Positions 19,885 through 28,615 are shown, numbered from the stretch's first letter. The stretch: 64,000 bases of DNA from an uncultured Barnesiella sp. (GCA_944320015.1 CALUFO010000010.1:1-64000); one strand, 5' to 3'. A program made the numbers and translations. Notes: generated by a model not told the origin, from the sequence alone.

Positions 19885-20433
19885 ATGAAACGGGCTGTCA
19901 GCGCCTCGATTTTGAAAGGATTGGGGTGGAAAGTGAAAGTTTCGGTTCCCGATTTTCCCAAGTGTGTTATCTGTGTGGCTCCCCACACGAGCAATTGGGA
20001 TTTCTTCATCGGGAAACTGGCCTATCTCTCCATAGGCCGGTATGCCGGGTTCATGATGAAAAAAGAGTGGTTTTTCCCTCCGTTGGGAGCCTTGCTGAAA
20101 TCGATGGGCGGTGTACCCATAAGCCGGGAGAAACACACCGATTTGGTGGCACAACTGGTCAATGAGTTCAATCGCCGAGATCGCTTTTCGATAGCCATTA
20201 CTCCCGAGGCTACCCGCCGGGCCAATGCCGATTGGAAAAAAGGATTCTATTATATCGCGCAGGGAGCGAATGTTCCTATCGTACTGGCTTATATCGACTA
20301 TCGGGAAAAGGAGGTGGGGCTCGAGCGGGTGTTTACCCCCACGGGCGATGTCGACGCCGATATGCGGGCAATCAAGTCATACTATAAAGACTTTCATGCG
20401 CGGAGGCCCGAGAATTTCGTGACAGGATTGTAA
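19885..20433 (+). CDS. 1-acyl-glycerol-3-phosphate acyltransferase family protein (PlsC-like)
   Basis: A 182-residue protein (from ATG 19885; an in-frame TTG at 19873 would add four residues and overlap the previous stop). It has the acyltransferase signature H34-T-S-N-W-D39 (HX4D), a second block GGVPISRE and a third ITPEATRRANADWKKGFYYIA, in the normal PlsC order. Members move acyl chains from acyl-CoA or acyl-ACP to a lysophospholipid or similar acceptor. At about 180 residues it is shorter than true PlsC and lacks a clear N-terminal membrane helix; it belongs to the small 'glycerol acyltransferase' type often found in Bacteroidota. The acceptor is unknown. Confidence 0.85.
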   Translation: MKRAVSASILKGLGWKVKVSVPDFPKCVICVAPHTSNWDFFIGKLAYLSIGRYAGFMMKKEWFFPPLGALLKSMGGVPISREKHTDLVAQLVNEFNRRDRFSIAITPEATRRANADWKKGFYYIAQGANVPIVLAYIDYREKEVGLERVFTPTGDVDADMRAIKSYYKDFHARRPENFVTGL

Positions 20434-20481
20434 TAGGACAAGGGCAGGCGTTTTCGTACTGCTCTTTTCATTTCATGGACT

Positions 20482-21267
20482 ATGAGTGGATTATTGAGAG
20501 TTTCGTTGTTGCAAAACGATATAGCGTGGGAGAACAAACCGGCCAATTTGGAGGCCTGCGGTGTGTCGCTCTCCCGTTTGGCCGGGCGGTGCGACGTAGC
20601 CGTTTTTCCCGAAATGTTTACTACCGGATTTTCTATGCGTGCCGAGGCGCTGGCCGAGCCTGTTACCGGCACGACGGTGACGGCGTTGAAGCACTGGGCA
20701 GCCGAGTATGGCATGGCTCTTGCCGGCAGTTTCATTGCTCGTGATGGCGATGCGTGTTTCAACCGGGGGTTCTTTATCCAGCCCGATGGCACAGAATATT
20801 ATTACGACAAACGGCACCTTTTCCGTATGGGTGATGAGGGTCGCCATTTTGTCGCCGGGGACCGGCGGACGGTGGTCAATTACAAAGGCTGGAACATTTG
20901 CTTGCTCATTTGTTACGACCTGCGTTTCCCGGTTTGGTGCCGGAGTGTAGACAACGAATACGACTTGTTGCTGGTTGTTGCCAATTGGCCCCAGTCGCGC
21001 GCCTATGCGTGGCGCAGCTTGTTGGTGGCTCGGGCAATCGAGAATGCGGCGTACGTCTGTGGGGTGAACCGTGTAGGAGTGGATAATACTTCCATGTCGT
21101 ATAGGGGCGATACCCTTGCCGTGGGTATGAAAGGCGAAATCCTCGCCGAGGCCGAACCTTTTGTCCCGGGTGTCGTGGAGGTAGAACTCGATTTGCCTAA
21201 ATTGCGGGCTTTCCGTGAAAAGTTCCCGGTATGGCGCGATGCCGACCGCTTCACATTGACGAGGTGA
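20482..21267 (+). CDS. Omega-amidase, carbon-nitrogen hydrolase (YafV/Nit2-like)
   Basis: A 261-residue cytosolic nitrilase-superfamily amidase. The catalytic triad is visible: Glu44 (VFPEMFTTGF), Lys110 (YYDKRHLF) and Cys144 (LLICYDLRFP). The NDIAWE start and FPEMFTTGF are typical of the YafV/Nit2 branch, which hydrolyses 2-oxoglutaramate or 2-oxosuccinamate (metabolite repair after transamination of glutamine or asparagine). It follows the acyltransferase gene by 48 nt on the same strand, so it may share a transcript. Confidence 0.9.
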   Translation: MSGLLRVSLLQNDIAWENKPANLEACGVSLSRLAGRCDVAVFPEMFTTGFSMRAEALAEPVTGTTVTALKHWAAEYGMALAGSFIARDGDACFNRGFFIQPDGTEYYYDKRHLFRMGDEGRHFVAGDRRTVVNYKGWNICLLICYDLRFPVWCRSVDNEYDLLLVVANWPQSRAYAWRSLLVARAIENAAYVCGVNRVGVDNTSMSYRGDTLAVGMKGEILAEAEPFVPGVVEVELDLPKLRAFREKFPVWRDADRFTLTR

Positions 21268-21293
21268 CCGGTTGGTCGCTGTATCCTGTCGAT

Positions 21294-21328
21294 AAAAAAG
21301 GCAGAGCCCCATTTGGGAGCTGCTGCCT
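21294..21328 (-). terminator. Intrinsic terminator of the ABC exporter operon
   Basis: On the minus strand AGGCAG...CTGCCT with an inner CTCCC/GGGG stem, followed by TTTTTT. It also lies just past the plus-strand omega-amidase stop, where the T run is weaker. Confidence 0.7.
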
Positions 21329-21380
21329 GATTAAAATTTTACGGTATGGTTATTTTTGAGGAAGAGAGGCGGCTTGTTTT

Positions 21381-21794
21381 TCAGTCGTCACCCGCTTTGT
21401 CGTTTTTCTCCTCCCGCAACTTGCATTCCCAGATAACCCCTTTGTTCTGTGCGCCCTTGAAGAAAGCATTGACAGCCGCCCTTCTTTGCGGGGGCATCAA
21501 TCCCCCGAATGTCAGACAGATTTTGCCCTCTTGGTCATAAACTACCGTGGTGTTTTTGTCGAAGGCTTCGGGGGTAGGGCGGTAGACCGAATAGTAGCTT
21601 TTCCCCTCTTTTTCGAAAAGGGTGATTTGGCACTCGGTGTTCCGCAGTTCTTGGGTACGTTCTTTCAGCCACCGAATTTCATCGACGGGATTGTCGTGCC
21701 GGGGATTCTTTTCGACTATGTATTTGCTGCTCGCACAGGCGCATAGCAACAAGCAGCAACAGCCTATCAAGCCTCCATACTTCGTTATTTTCAT
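21381..21794 (-). CDS. Small lipoprotein, hypothetical, 137 aa
   Basis: I start at MKITKYGGLIG (21794); the open frame extends upstream but that part has no signal peptide. The signal segment ends LLLCACASS, with one of two adjacent cysteines as lipidation site. The mature part is charged and has short motifs WLKERTQELRNTE, SYYSVYRPTPEAF and CLTFGGLMPPQRRAAVNAFFKG; no family recognised. It starts 13 nt after the permease stop in the same operon, so it may be linked to the exporter. Confidence 0.65.
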   Translation of the reverse strand: MKITKYGGLIGCCCLLLCACASSKYIVEKNPRHDNPVDEIRWLKERTQELRNTECQITLFEKEGKSYYSVYRPTPEAFDKNTTVVYDQEGKICLTFGGLMPPQRRAAVNAFFKGAQNKGVIWECKLREEKNDKAGDD

Positions 21795-21807
21795 AGCCAC
21801 CGTTTTG

Positions 21808-23151
21808 TTAGGCTTTGTAGCGTATCCATTTGAGCATTTCTTTGTAGCTGGGCTTTTTGCCATACATGAGTATGCCCACCCGGTAGATTCGTCCGGCGAC
21901 CCATGCCAGCCCGATAGCCGAGCCGTAAAGAATGATCATCGATAGAACCAACTCCCAAGTGGTGACGCCGAACGGTATGCGCACCATCATGACGATGGGC
22001 GAGGTGAACGGTATCATCGAGCACCACATGGCCAGCGGCCCGTCGGGGTTCTCGGCGCTGAAAATACCGGCATACAGGGCAAAGATGATAATAAAGGTAA
22101 TAGGCACCATGAATTGCTGTGTGTCCGATTCGTTGTCGACGGCCGACCCGATGGCGGCAAATAACGAGGCGTATAAGATATAACCGCCGATAAAGAACAG
22201 CACGAAGCATACGAGCAGTTGCGTGATGTCGATGCTGCCGATGAGCCGCTGTATTTCTTGTGCGATACCCGCTTCGCTCCCGGCCAACTGGGCGGTGTCG
22301 ACACCGTTTATGCTTCCGGCCACGGCTGTCATGTTCTCGATGCTGGCAGCGTCGGGAGCCCCGCCCACCGAGAAGAACGCACCGACCGATAGGAGTATGC
22401 CTGCGATAAACAGAATCCAGATACCCAGTTGTGTGAGCCCTACCAACCCGATGCTTATGATTTTACCGACCATCAGTTCAAACGGTTTGACCGATGAGAC
22501 CATAACCTCGACGATGCGGTTGGTCTTTTCTTGCATGACACTCGACATGACTTGCCCGCCGTAGAGCATGAGGAACATGTATATGATAAGCGTCATGGCC
22601 ATGCCGATGATCATGACCAGTTCCGACGAGGTTTGGGTTTCGGCGCCGTCCTCTTCCAGCCGTATGGTGTCGATCGAAAGGTTTACGTCCGACTCGTCTA
22701 TGATTTGCTTGATATTGGGAATGTTGTAGGAGAGCAACTTCTCGTTTTTCAAGAACTCTTCCATTTTGGATTTAATCATCGACTCACAACTGTTGGTAAT
22801 TTGTTTTTGCGAGTAGATGGTCATGCCGTTGGGGTCGTCCAGCAAGTTGTTTTTGATAATGACATAGGCATAGGGCTGCGAATCGTCCGCTCTCATTTCT
22901 GCCGGCGAGAGAGTCCCTTGGGTGTAGGAAAATCGGTACTCTTCCGAGTCTTGGTATATCCCGTCGTAAAGCCCGGTTTGGTCGATAATGGTGATTTGCC
23001 GGGTTTCGTCGCTCGACAATTGGGCGAGCCAGATGGGGGCAAAAACGAGTATCACCATAATGATAGGCGAGAGAATCGTCATGAGAATGAACGATTTTTT
23101 TTGTACACGGGTGAGGTATTCCCGTTCTATGATAAGCGATATTTTACTCAT
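21808..23151 (-). CDS. ABC-2 type transporter permease (NatB-like)
   Basis: A 447-residue inner-membrane protein, starting at MSKISLIIEREYLTRVQKKSF (23151). It has one N-terminal helix (about 24-44), a large extracytoplasmic domain (about 45-180), then about five or six C-terminal helices. This order, with the conserved EKTNRIVEVMVSSVKPFELMVGKI block after the second helix, is that of the NatB/ABC2_membrane_3 family, which exports Na+ or other substrates. Its start overlaps the end of the ATPase gene by 8 nt, so the two are translationally coupled. The substrate is unknown. Confidence 0.9.
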   Translation of the reverse strand: MSKISLIIEREYLTRVQKKSFILMTILSPIIMVILVFAPIWLAQLSSDETRQITIIDQTGLYDGIYQDSEEYRFSYTQGTLSPAEMRADDSQPYAYVIIKNNLLDDPNGMTIYSQKQITNSCESMIKSKMEEFLKNEKLLSYNIPNIKQIIDESDVNLSIDTIRLEEDGAETQTSSELVMIIGMAMTLIIYMFLMLYGGQVMSSVMQEKTNRIVEVMVSSVKPFELMVGKIISIGLVGLTQLGIWILFIAGILLSVGAFFSVGGAPDAASIENMTAVAGSINGVDTAQLAGSEAGIAQEIQRLIGSIDITQLLVCFVLFFIGGYILYASLFAAIGSAVDNESDTQQFMVPITFIIIFALYAGIFSAENPDGPLAMWCSMIPFTSPIVMMVRIPFGVTTWELVLSMIILYGSAIGLAWVAGRIYRVGILMYGKKPSYKEMLKWIRYKA

Positions 23152-24097
23152 AATTTTTGGGGGATTGCGATGTGTTATTTTTTTCTTCGAGGGCCGATTC
23201 ACCGACCGTTTCAATAAAAATCTCGTTCATGGTAGGCAGAATCTCCTCAAACCCGGTGAGCTGGCATTGCTGCGTGAGCAGGTTGATGAGATCGTTGTTG
23301 CTCATTTGGCCATCGCGCTTTCGCAGCGTATAGGTGTGTCCCGAGTGCCGTTCCTTGGTTTCCAGAATTTCGTACAATTCGTTGCTTGCCAGCGAGCCTT
23401 GTTGGACTTCGATTTTGAACAAGTGTTTTTTATGTTGTTCGCGAATGGAGTTTATCTCGCCTTGCAGGACGACATGCGAGCGGTTGATGAGGCTTATTTC
23501 GTCGCAAAGTTCCTCGACCGATCCCATGTTGTGGGTCGAGAAGATAATAGTGGCGCCTTTGTCGCGCATCTCGAGAATCTCCTGTTTCAGCAAGTTGGCG
23601 TTTACCGGGTCGAATCCGCTGAACGGCTCGTCAAAAATCAACAGCTTGGGATTGTGCATGACCGTGGTGATGAACTGTATTTTTTGTTGCATGCCTTTCG
23701 ACAGTTCCTCGATTTTTTTCTTCTCCCAGCCCTTGATGTCAAATTTGCCGAGCCAGTACTTCATGCTCTCTTTGGCGTCGTTTCTCGACAATCCTTTCAA
23801 CTGAGCCAGATACAGAATCTGTTCGCCCACTTTCATTTTTTTGTAGAGGCCCCGTTCTTCGGGCAAGTAGCCTATATGCTCCACATCGGAGGGGTGCAGC
23901 GGGCGACCGTTTATCAGCACTTCGCCCTCGTCGGGACCCGTAATCTGGTTGATGATGCGGATCAATGTCGTTTTGCCGGCTCCGTTAGGACCCAATAACC
24001 CGTAAATACAGTTTTGGGGAACCTTTATGGTTACGTTGTCGAGCGCGCGGTGGGTAGCGTATTGCTTGACAATGTGATTGGCTTCGAGATAGTACAT
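23144..24097 (-). CDS. ABC transporter ATP-binding protein (NatA-like)
   Basis: A 317-residue ATPase starting at MYYLEANHIVKQYATHRALDN (24097). Walker A is GLLGPNGAGKTTL; the signature loop is ELSKGMQQKIQFI (LSKGMxQK, the NatA-type variant); Walker B is LLIFDEPFSGFDPVN; the switch His is in IIFSTHNM. The C-terminal 100 residues form the extra domain typical of this exporter group. First gene of a three-gene operon with the permease and lipoprotein. Confidence 0.92.
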   Translation of the reverse strand: MYYLEANHIVKQYATHRALDNVTIKVPQNCIYGLLGPNGAGKTTLIRIINQITGPDEGEVLINGRPLHPSDVEHIGYLPEERGLYKKMKVGEQILYLAQLKGLSRNDAKESMKYWLGKFDIKGWEKKKIEELSKGMQQKIQFITTVMHNPKLLIFDEPFSGFDPVNANLLKQEILEMRDKGATIIFSTHNMGSVEELCDEISLINRSHVVLQGEINSIREQHKKHLFKIEVQQGSLASNELYEILETKERHSGHTYTLRKRDGQMSNNDLINLLTQQCQLTGFEEILPTMNEIFIETVGESALEEKNNTSQSPKNYE

Positions 24098-24175
24098 GTT
24101 TCGTTTGTATAAGGTTGTAATTGATGAGACAAAGGAAGATATAAAAATTTGATTCTGCAAGTAGAATAATAAAAT

Positions 24176-24194
24176 TTTATCGTTTTACGATAAA
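24176..24194 (-). terminator. Possible weak terminator after dnaG
   Basis: TTTATCGT pairs with ACGATAAA around a 3-nt loop, 19 nt past the dnaG stop, with an AT-rich tail (AATTTTATT) on the minus strand. The G/C content is low, so termination would be weak. Confidence 0.4.
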
Positions 24195-24212
24195 TAAATA
24201 TTGAATTAAGAC

Positions 24213-26450
24213 CTATTTGGGCGAAACAATGCGGTCGCCGATTTGTTTGGCGAGAGTGGTTCGCAGGTTGTTCAACTCGACATTTTGCTCCATGAGCTCG
24301 AGTATTTTTTTGTCGTCTTTGTTTTGTGTGGCCTCTTTGATTTGTTTTTGTATCTGTTTGATGTTTTGTTCGAGAATGGCGTTTTTCAACTCATAGATAG
24401 CGCGGGGAATCAATTCCCATAGTTTGTCGCACTCGGTTTCGAGCTTTTGATATTTGGTGTGTACTTTACTAAGCTGGTATTTCTCGCTCACCAAATCGAC
24501 GGCGAGCAGGCTGATGCGAGTGTCGGGGTAGGTGGTGAAATATCGTTCCAGAAAATGGGTTTCGAAGGCTTCTATTTTCGATTCCGTTTCCCGGGCGATA
24601 GTTTCCTGCGCTTCGGCTTCTTTTTTTTGTTTGTCGGCAATATCGCCGCTTTCCAAACGAATTTGGTCGATGATTTCCCGAATGCGTTTGTGAGTCTCGA
24701 AATTCAGGTTTTCGCGTAGTTCCGCCAGTTGCTCTCCGGCGTGTTCTCGTTGCTGCAATGCCAGTTCTACGATTTGCTTGTATAGCGGATTGTTAAATTC
24801 GATATTGTCGATCGACAACTCCTCGACGATATACTCACACACTTTTTGCCACGACCCGGGTTCGGTCTCGAACAGATTGCGGTATCCATACCGTACGATA
24901 TAGCGAATCAACTCCCGTTCGTATTTTTCCAGATGCGAGACTTTTATACGCCGGGTTATCGAGTCGGTAGCGGTCGTTGCTTCCGTCGCATCGCTCGATG
25001 CCGTGTCGGTCGACATGGGCGACGGTGCTGTTTCCGAGTCGGTAGGGTGGGCGGTTGTTGAGGCGCCGGGGTGAGGTTGCTCGATTGCCGGTTGTGACGA
25101 AGTTCCGTGAGATGCGTATTTATCCCGGGCAGATTGCTGTTCGGCTCGTTTGGCTCTCATTTTGTTCAATTCGCTCAGGAGAACCGATTCGTCGATTTGC
25201 AGCAACCGGCTGCACTCTTGCACATATACCGATCGCACAATGGCATCGGGTATCAACGAAATGCTTTGCACTATGTTTGTGATGATTCCGGCTCGTTTGA
25301 TAGGATCTTCGCCGGCATCTTCCAACAACAACTGGGTTTTGAACCGGATAAAGTCGGTTTCGTGAGCTTTGATATAGCGGGTAAACGACTCGGCGCTTTG
25401 GCTTTTAGAGAACGAGTCGGGATCTTCCCCGTCGGGGAGAAGCACAACTTTGATGTTGAGACCTTCTTGCAGAATGAGGTCGATACCTCGCAACGAGGCT
25501 TTTATCCCCGCCGCGTCGCCGTCGTAGAGTACGGTGATATTCTCGGTGAAACGCCGTATCAACCGTATTTGTCCCGGGGTGAGAGCTGTGCCCGACGAGG
25601 CCACCACATTCTCTATCCCCGATTGGTGCATGGAAAGGACGTCGGTGTAGCCCTCGACCAAATAGCAGCATTTCGCTTTCTCGATAGCCCGTTTGGCTTG
25701 GAATATGCCATACAGTTCGTTGCTTTTGTGATATATATCCGACTCGGGCGAATTGAAGTATTTGCTTATTTTCACGCCCGATTTGAGAATGCGTCCCCCG
25801 AAGGCGACCACTTTCCCCGATACACTGTAAACCGGGAACATCACCCGTCCTGCAAACAGGTCGTAAATGCGGCCGCCTTGTCCTTCCCGGCAAAGCCCGG
25901 TTTTGAGCAGGTATTCGGTTTTGTAACCGCGTCTCAATGCTTCTTGGACGAGGGCGTCGCGCTTTTCGGGCGAGTAACCCAGTCCAAACTTGCGGATAAT
26001 ATCCTCGTTGAATCCCCTTTCCTTGAAATAGGCCAATCCCACGGAACGCCCCTCGTCACTTTCCAGCAGCGACTGACTGAAAAACTCTTGGGCGAACGTG
26101 TTAATGATAAACATGCTTTCGCGATCGCTTCTCTTCTGCCTCTCTTCGTCGGTAAGTTCTTTTTCGTGAACTTCGATATTGTATTTCTTGGCCAAATATT
26201 TCAAGGCTTCGTAGTAGGAGAGTTGCTCGTGTTCCATAATGAAATGTATGGCGCTTCCCCCCTTACCGCAACTGAAACATTTGCACACACCTTTCGACGG
26301 CGATACGCTGAACGACGGTGTTTTGTCGTCGTGAAACGGGCACAACCCCCAATAATTGGCTCCCCGACGGCGTAGGCTGACGAAGTCGGATACTACCTCT
26401 ACGATATCGGTAGCAGCCATAATTTTATCGATGGTCGCTTGGTCTATCAT
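24213..26450 (-). CDS. dnaG: DNA primase
   Basis: A 745-residue replication primase. The CHC2 zinc finger (C37, H40, C58, C61) is at the N-terminus. The TOPRIM catalytic core follows, with CYLVEGYTDVLSMHQ and TVLYDGDAAGIKASLRGID holding the metal-binding acidic residues. A Ser/Thr/Ala/Pro-rich linker without structure occupies about 455-500. The last 240 residues form the helical DnaB-binding region with a coiled coil (KQIQKQIKEATQNKDDKKILELME). It is about 160 residues longer than the E. coli enzyme, as usual in Bacteroidota. No rpsU or rpoD lies next to it. Confidence 0.96.
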   Translation of the reverse strand: MIDQATIDKIMAATDIVEVVSDFVSLRRRGANYWGLCPFHDDKTPSFSVSPSKGVCKCFSCGKGGSAIHFIMEHEQLSYYEALKYLAKKYNIEVHEKELTDEERQKRSDRESMFIINTFAQEFFSQSLLESDEGRSVGLAYFKERGFNEDIIRKFGLGYSPEKRDALVQEALRRGYKTEYLLKTGLCREGQGGRIYDLFAGRVMFPVYSVSGKVVAFGGRILKSGVKISKYFNSPESDIYHKSNELYGIFQAKRAIEKAKCCYLVEGYTDVLSMHQSGIENVVASSGTALTPGQIRLIRRFTENITVLYDGDAAGIKASLRGIDLILQEGLNIKVVLLPDGEDPDSFSKSQSAESFTRYIKAHETDFIRFKTQLLLEDAGEDPIKRAGIITNIVQSISLIPDAIVRSVYVQECSRLLQIDESVLLSELNKMRAKRAEQQSARDKYASHGTSSQPAIEQPHPGASTTAHPTDSETAPSPMSTDTASSDATEATTATDSITRRIKVSHLEKYERELIRYIVRYGYRNLFETEPGSWQKVCEYIVEELSIDNIEFNNPLYKQIVELALQQREHAGEQLAELRENLNFETHKRIREIIDQIRLESGDIADKQKKEAEAQETIARETESKIEAFETHFLERYFTTYPDTRISLLAVDLVSEKYQLSKVHTKYQKLETECDKLWELIPRAIYELKNAILEQNIKQIQKQIKEATQNKDDKKILELMEQNVELNNLRTTLAKQIGDRIVSPK

Positions 26451-26629
26451 TCTTTTTTGTTTTGCCCCACGAAGATAGTTATTTCTTTACGATAATGATT
26501 CGTTTGCTTTATATTTTTCTGTCGACGGAGGCTTATAAGAGAAAGAGATGATTGTTGATAGAATTTTACTAAAAATAAGTATTAAACAATTAAATAATGT
26601 TGTACAACTGGATTTTTCTGTCGAATCAC

Positions 26630-26660
26630 TTGTGACAGACTCAAAAATGTCATACATTTG
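26630..26660 (+). promoter_or_regulatory. Bacteroidota-type promoter of the candidate small RNA
   Basis: TTG (26630-26632), a 20-nt spacer, then TACATTTG (26653-26660). Spacing and boxes equal those of the SMR and hydrolase promoters. Confidence 0.65.
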
Positions 26661-26666
26661 CAATGT

Positions 26667-26733
26667 GTTTTTCATAGTATTAGATTTAAGGTTAATGAAG
26701 ATTGGTTGTCGAGAGACAACCTTTTCTTTTTTT
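26667..26733 (+). ncRNA. Candidate small RNA, about 67 nt
   Basis: The expected transcription start is about 7 nt after the -7 box. The transcript ends in GGTTGTC-GAGA-GACAACC, a perfect 7-bp stem with a GAGA tetraloop, followed by a T-rich tail. No Rfam family recognised. An in-frame ATG at 26695 would give only 20 residues rich in Phe and is unlikely to be translated. It could also be a terminated leader RNA for the gene at 26929, but a separate -7 box exists closer to that gene. Confidence 0.45.
26704..26733 (+). terminator. Intrinsic terminator of the candidate small RNA
   Basis: GGTTGTC/GACAACC stem, GAGA loop, then TTTTCTTTTTTT. Confidence 0.75.
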
Positions 26734-26876
26734 ACCCCCTCTTTATTCCTTTTTTAAAGTGATAGGATCCCGATTTTTCCCTCCGATAGACTCGGCCTCA
26801 TTCTCCGGTAGATTTGCAAAATGAAATTTTTTTGATATTTTTCGTGGAAAAATAATTATAATTTCTATAATATTAT

Positions 26877-26884
26877 TACATTTG
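26877..26884 (+). promoter_or_regulatory. -7 element upstream of the secreted FnIII protein gene
   Basis: TACATTTG, 44 nt before the ATG at 26929. The surrounding sequence is very AT-rich; no TTG at the usual -33 distance. Confidence 0.5.
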
Positions 26885-26928
26885 TGCATATATTTATTTA
26901 AATGAATTAATAATTAAAACAGATTAAC

Positions 26929-28205
26929 ATGAAAAAATTTACATTTGTCGTAGCCCTTGCGGGGCATGTGTAGGAATGGCCATGGCTCAATCGCCCAAAG
27001 TCGCGAAGTTGGAGAATCCATTGAATGCTCCTTTATTGAAAGGAATGGAGGTTGAGATGCCCGAGTTGCAGAAGAATGTAACGGAGCTGACTCCGGCTGC
27101 GAAATTCGATTTTGTAAAGGAAAATCAAAAACGCATCATGCGAAAACCTGCACAGACAGCAACACTGTCGGCTCCGGTAGCGCTACCTGCAACAGAAGCA
27201 TCAGAAATCGGATTTGTTGCAAACTGGAATGAAGTGGAGGGAGCGAATTATTACGAAGTAGATGTATATAGAGCATATCAGACGAGTCGCGATACCATAT
27301 ATGATGTGTTGTATGAAAATTTCTATTTGACAGAACCTTCGACGACGGGAAGTTACTATAACAACTATCTTTGGGAGAATGCTTATCGTTGGAATTGGGT
27401 TCTTATTAATGGTCAGTTGGGTGATCAATGCGTTTTGTTGCCTAACGATGTAGAAAACGGCTCGGAATTGGATACTCCCGATTTGGATTTGTCTATGGGT
27501 GGAACTGATGAGACCGGAACGATTTATCTTACTCTTTTGGCTGAGGGTACCGTAGGCGATATGTTTGGAATTGGCTATTTTTATTATGACGCAGAGTTAG
27601 ACGACTATAAAACGGAAGTTTTGGGTATCATTGAATTGGAAGAAGCATCAATGGCTCGGATTTATACGTTCGAAGATATGCCATTAAGTCAGGCAGCGGG
27701 ATTCTTTTTCTATACAATGGCCGACATAGGAAATGCGAGCGATGTAAAGATAAAAATTGTTATGGTATCACAACCAGTTGCAGCAGGGTCTGAATTTACT
27801 ACATTCTATAATTTTTATCAAACGCAGGAAACAAGCTCTTTGGTTTTCACGATGGAGAAAGATGTCGAGACCGAGGGTGTAACCGATGAGTTCATGTACG
27901 TTGTATATGCCTTGGATGTGAATATGGAAACAGGAGTTATTAATGATTCATCTGAAATGTCGAATGTGATCGTTGTCGGAGAAGAATCGGCGGTCGAAGG
28001 CTTGACAGCCGGCAACGACAAAATCTTCGTTCACGACAATCTGCATGTGGTACTCGAAAAACCGGCTACGGTCGATATTTACAACATGGCAGGTGTGCGG
28101 GTGATGAGTGTCGAAGGTGTCGAGGGCGATAACGAAATCGCTTTGCCGGCATCGGGCGCTTATATAGTGAAAGCAGGTAATACGGTAGCCAAAGTAATGA
28201 AATAA
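26929..28205 (+). pseudogene. Secreted FnIII protein with T9SS-type sorting domain; signal peptide out of frame
   Basis: The long open frame (26976-28205, 409 codons) starts within what should be a signal peptide. The ATG at 26929 encodes MKKFTFVVALAG and then stops (TAG at 26971). Moving from that frame to the long one at the G run 26961-26964 (one extra base, or two fewer) gives a perfect export signal ending CVGMAMAQ. So the gene is either frameshifted, switched by slippage, or has a sequencing error there. The mature part has a fibronectin type III-like module (about residues 59-95 of the long frame: SEIGFVANWNEVEGANYYEVDVY), a beta-rich middle, and a T9SS type A sorting domain at the end (ATVDIYNMAGVRVMSV, PASGAYIVKAGN). 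The FnIII module resembles that of the M6 protease. Function unknown. Confidence 0.75.
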
Positions 28206-28230
28206 ATCTTCACGATTTTGAACGATAAGG

Positions 28231-28266
28231 AAAAAGGCTTTCGGGCAGTCGACCGAAAGCCTTTTT
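28231..28266 (+). terminator. Intrinsic terminator after the FnIII protein gene
   Basis: AAAAAGGCTTTCGG pairs perfectly with CCGAAAGCCTTTTT around an 8-nt loop (14 bp). It is symmetric and could also act on the minus strand. Confidence 0.92.
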
Positions 28267-28294
28267 CGTATAATTGCGTCTCGTAGGGGTTGCA

Positions 28295-28362
28295 TTTAAA
28301 CTCCTCCTTTGTGTCCTCTGCAAGGAGAATATAGGGGGAGTGCCGCAGAGAAGGGAGGTACC
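28295..28362. repeat. TTTAAAC-bounded hairpin repeat, copy 1
   Basis: 68 bp, from TTTAAACTCCTCC to GGGAGGTACC, directly joined to copy 2. CTCCTCC near the start pairs with GGGGGAG in the middle around AAGGAGAATATA; a GC-rich second part (GCCGCAGAG) follows. Confidence 0.85.
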
Positions 28363-28430
28363 TTTAAACTCCTCCTCTGTGTCCTCTTCAAGGAGAATAT
28401 AGGGGGAGTGCCGCAGTGAAGGGAGGTACC
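28363..28430. repeat. TTTAAAC-bounded hairpin repeat, copy 2
   Basis: Nearly identical to copy 1 (about three differences over 68 bp) and in tandem with it, with the same GGTACC junction. This points to recent duplication. Confidence 0.85.
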
Positions 28431-28580
28431 TTTAAACTCCTCCTCTGTGTTTTCTGTAAGAAAATATAGGGGAGGTGTCACGCAGTGACGGAGGGGTTTA
28501 AATGATTTATATACAGGCTTCTAAGTTGTTTGTTTTAACCCCTCTCCTCGGAACTGTCGTTCCTCGGTTTCTCCCCTATA
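28431..28580. repeat. TTTAAAC-bounded hairpin repeat, copy 3 with second half
   Basis: Core 28431-28502 runs from TTTAAACTCCTCC to GGAGGGGTTTAAA and contains the small hairpin GTCACGCAGTGAC. It continues with a flank (TTTATATACAGGCTTCTAAG, then AACCCCTCTCCTCGG) that is also found after copy 4. Confidence 0.8.
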
Positions 28581-28615
28581 TGGCTGACGCCACACAGGGG
28601 AGAAGTGTGAATACT

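Larger units (their letters stand above)
26451..26928. other. AT-rich intergenic region holding a candidate small RNA unit
   Basis: 478 bases between divergent genes. No protein gene is convincing (a 69-codon ORF at 26548-26757 has no domain). It holds a complete Bacteroidota promoter at 26630-26660, a hairpin terminator at 26704-26733, and a second -7 box at 26877-26884 in front of the secreted-protein gene. A TATCTTCG near-match to the -7 box at 26470-26477 (minus strand) may serve dnaG. Confidence 0.55.

Noticed and set aside
25107..26375. 422-codon open frame on the plus strand opposite dnaG
   Set aside because: It is a shadow of dnaG codon use: no homology, low-complexity aromatic/His content and no promoter. 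The same applies to long antisense frames opposite pgk (11484-12557) and glgP (15199-16272).
26548..26757. 69-codon ORF over the candidate small RNA
   Set aside because: It crosses the promoter and the terminator hairpin and ends in poly-Phe from the T run.
28296..28481. 61-codon ORF over the repeat array
   Set aside because: It only translates the repeat units and shows tandem identity at the protein level for that reason.
28295..28502. CRISPR array
   Set aside because: The repeats are 68 bp, back to back without unique spacers, and no cas gene is near.
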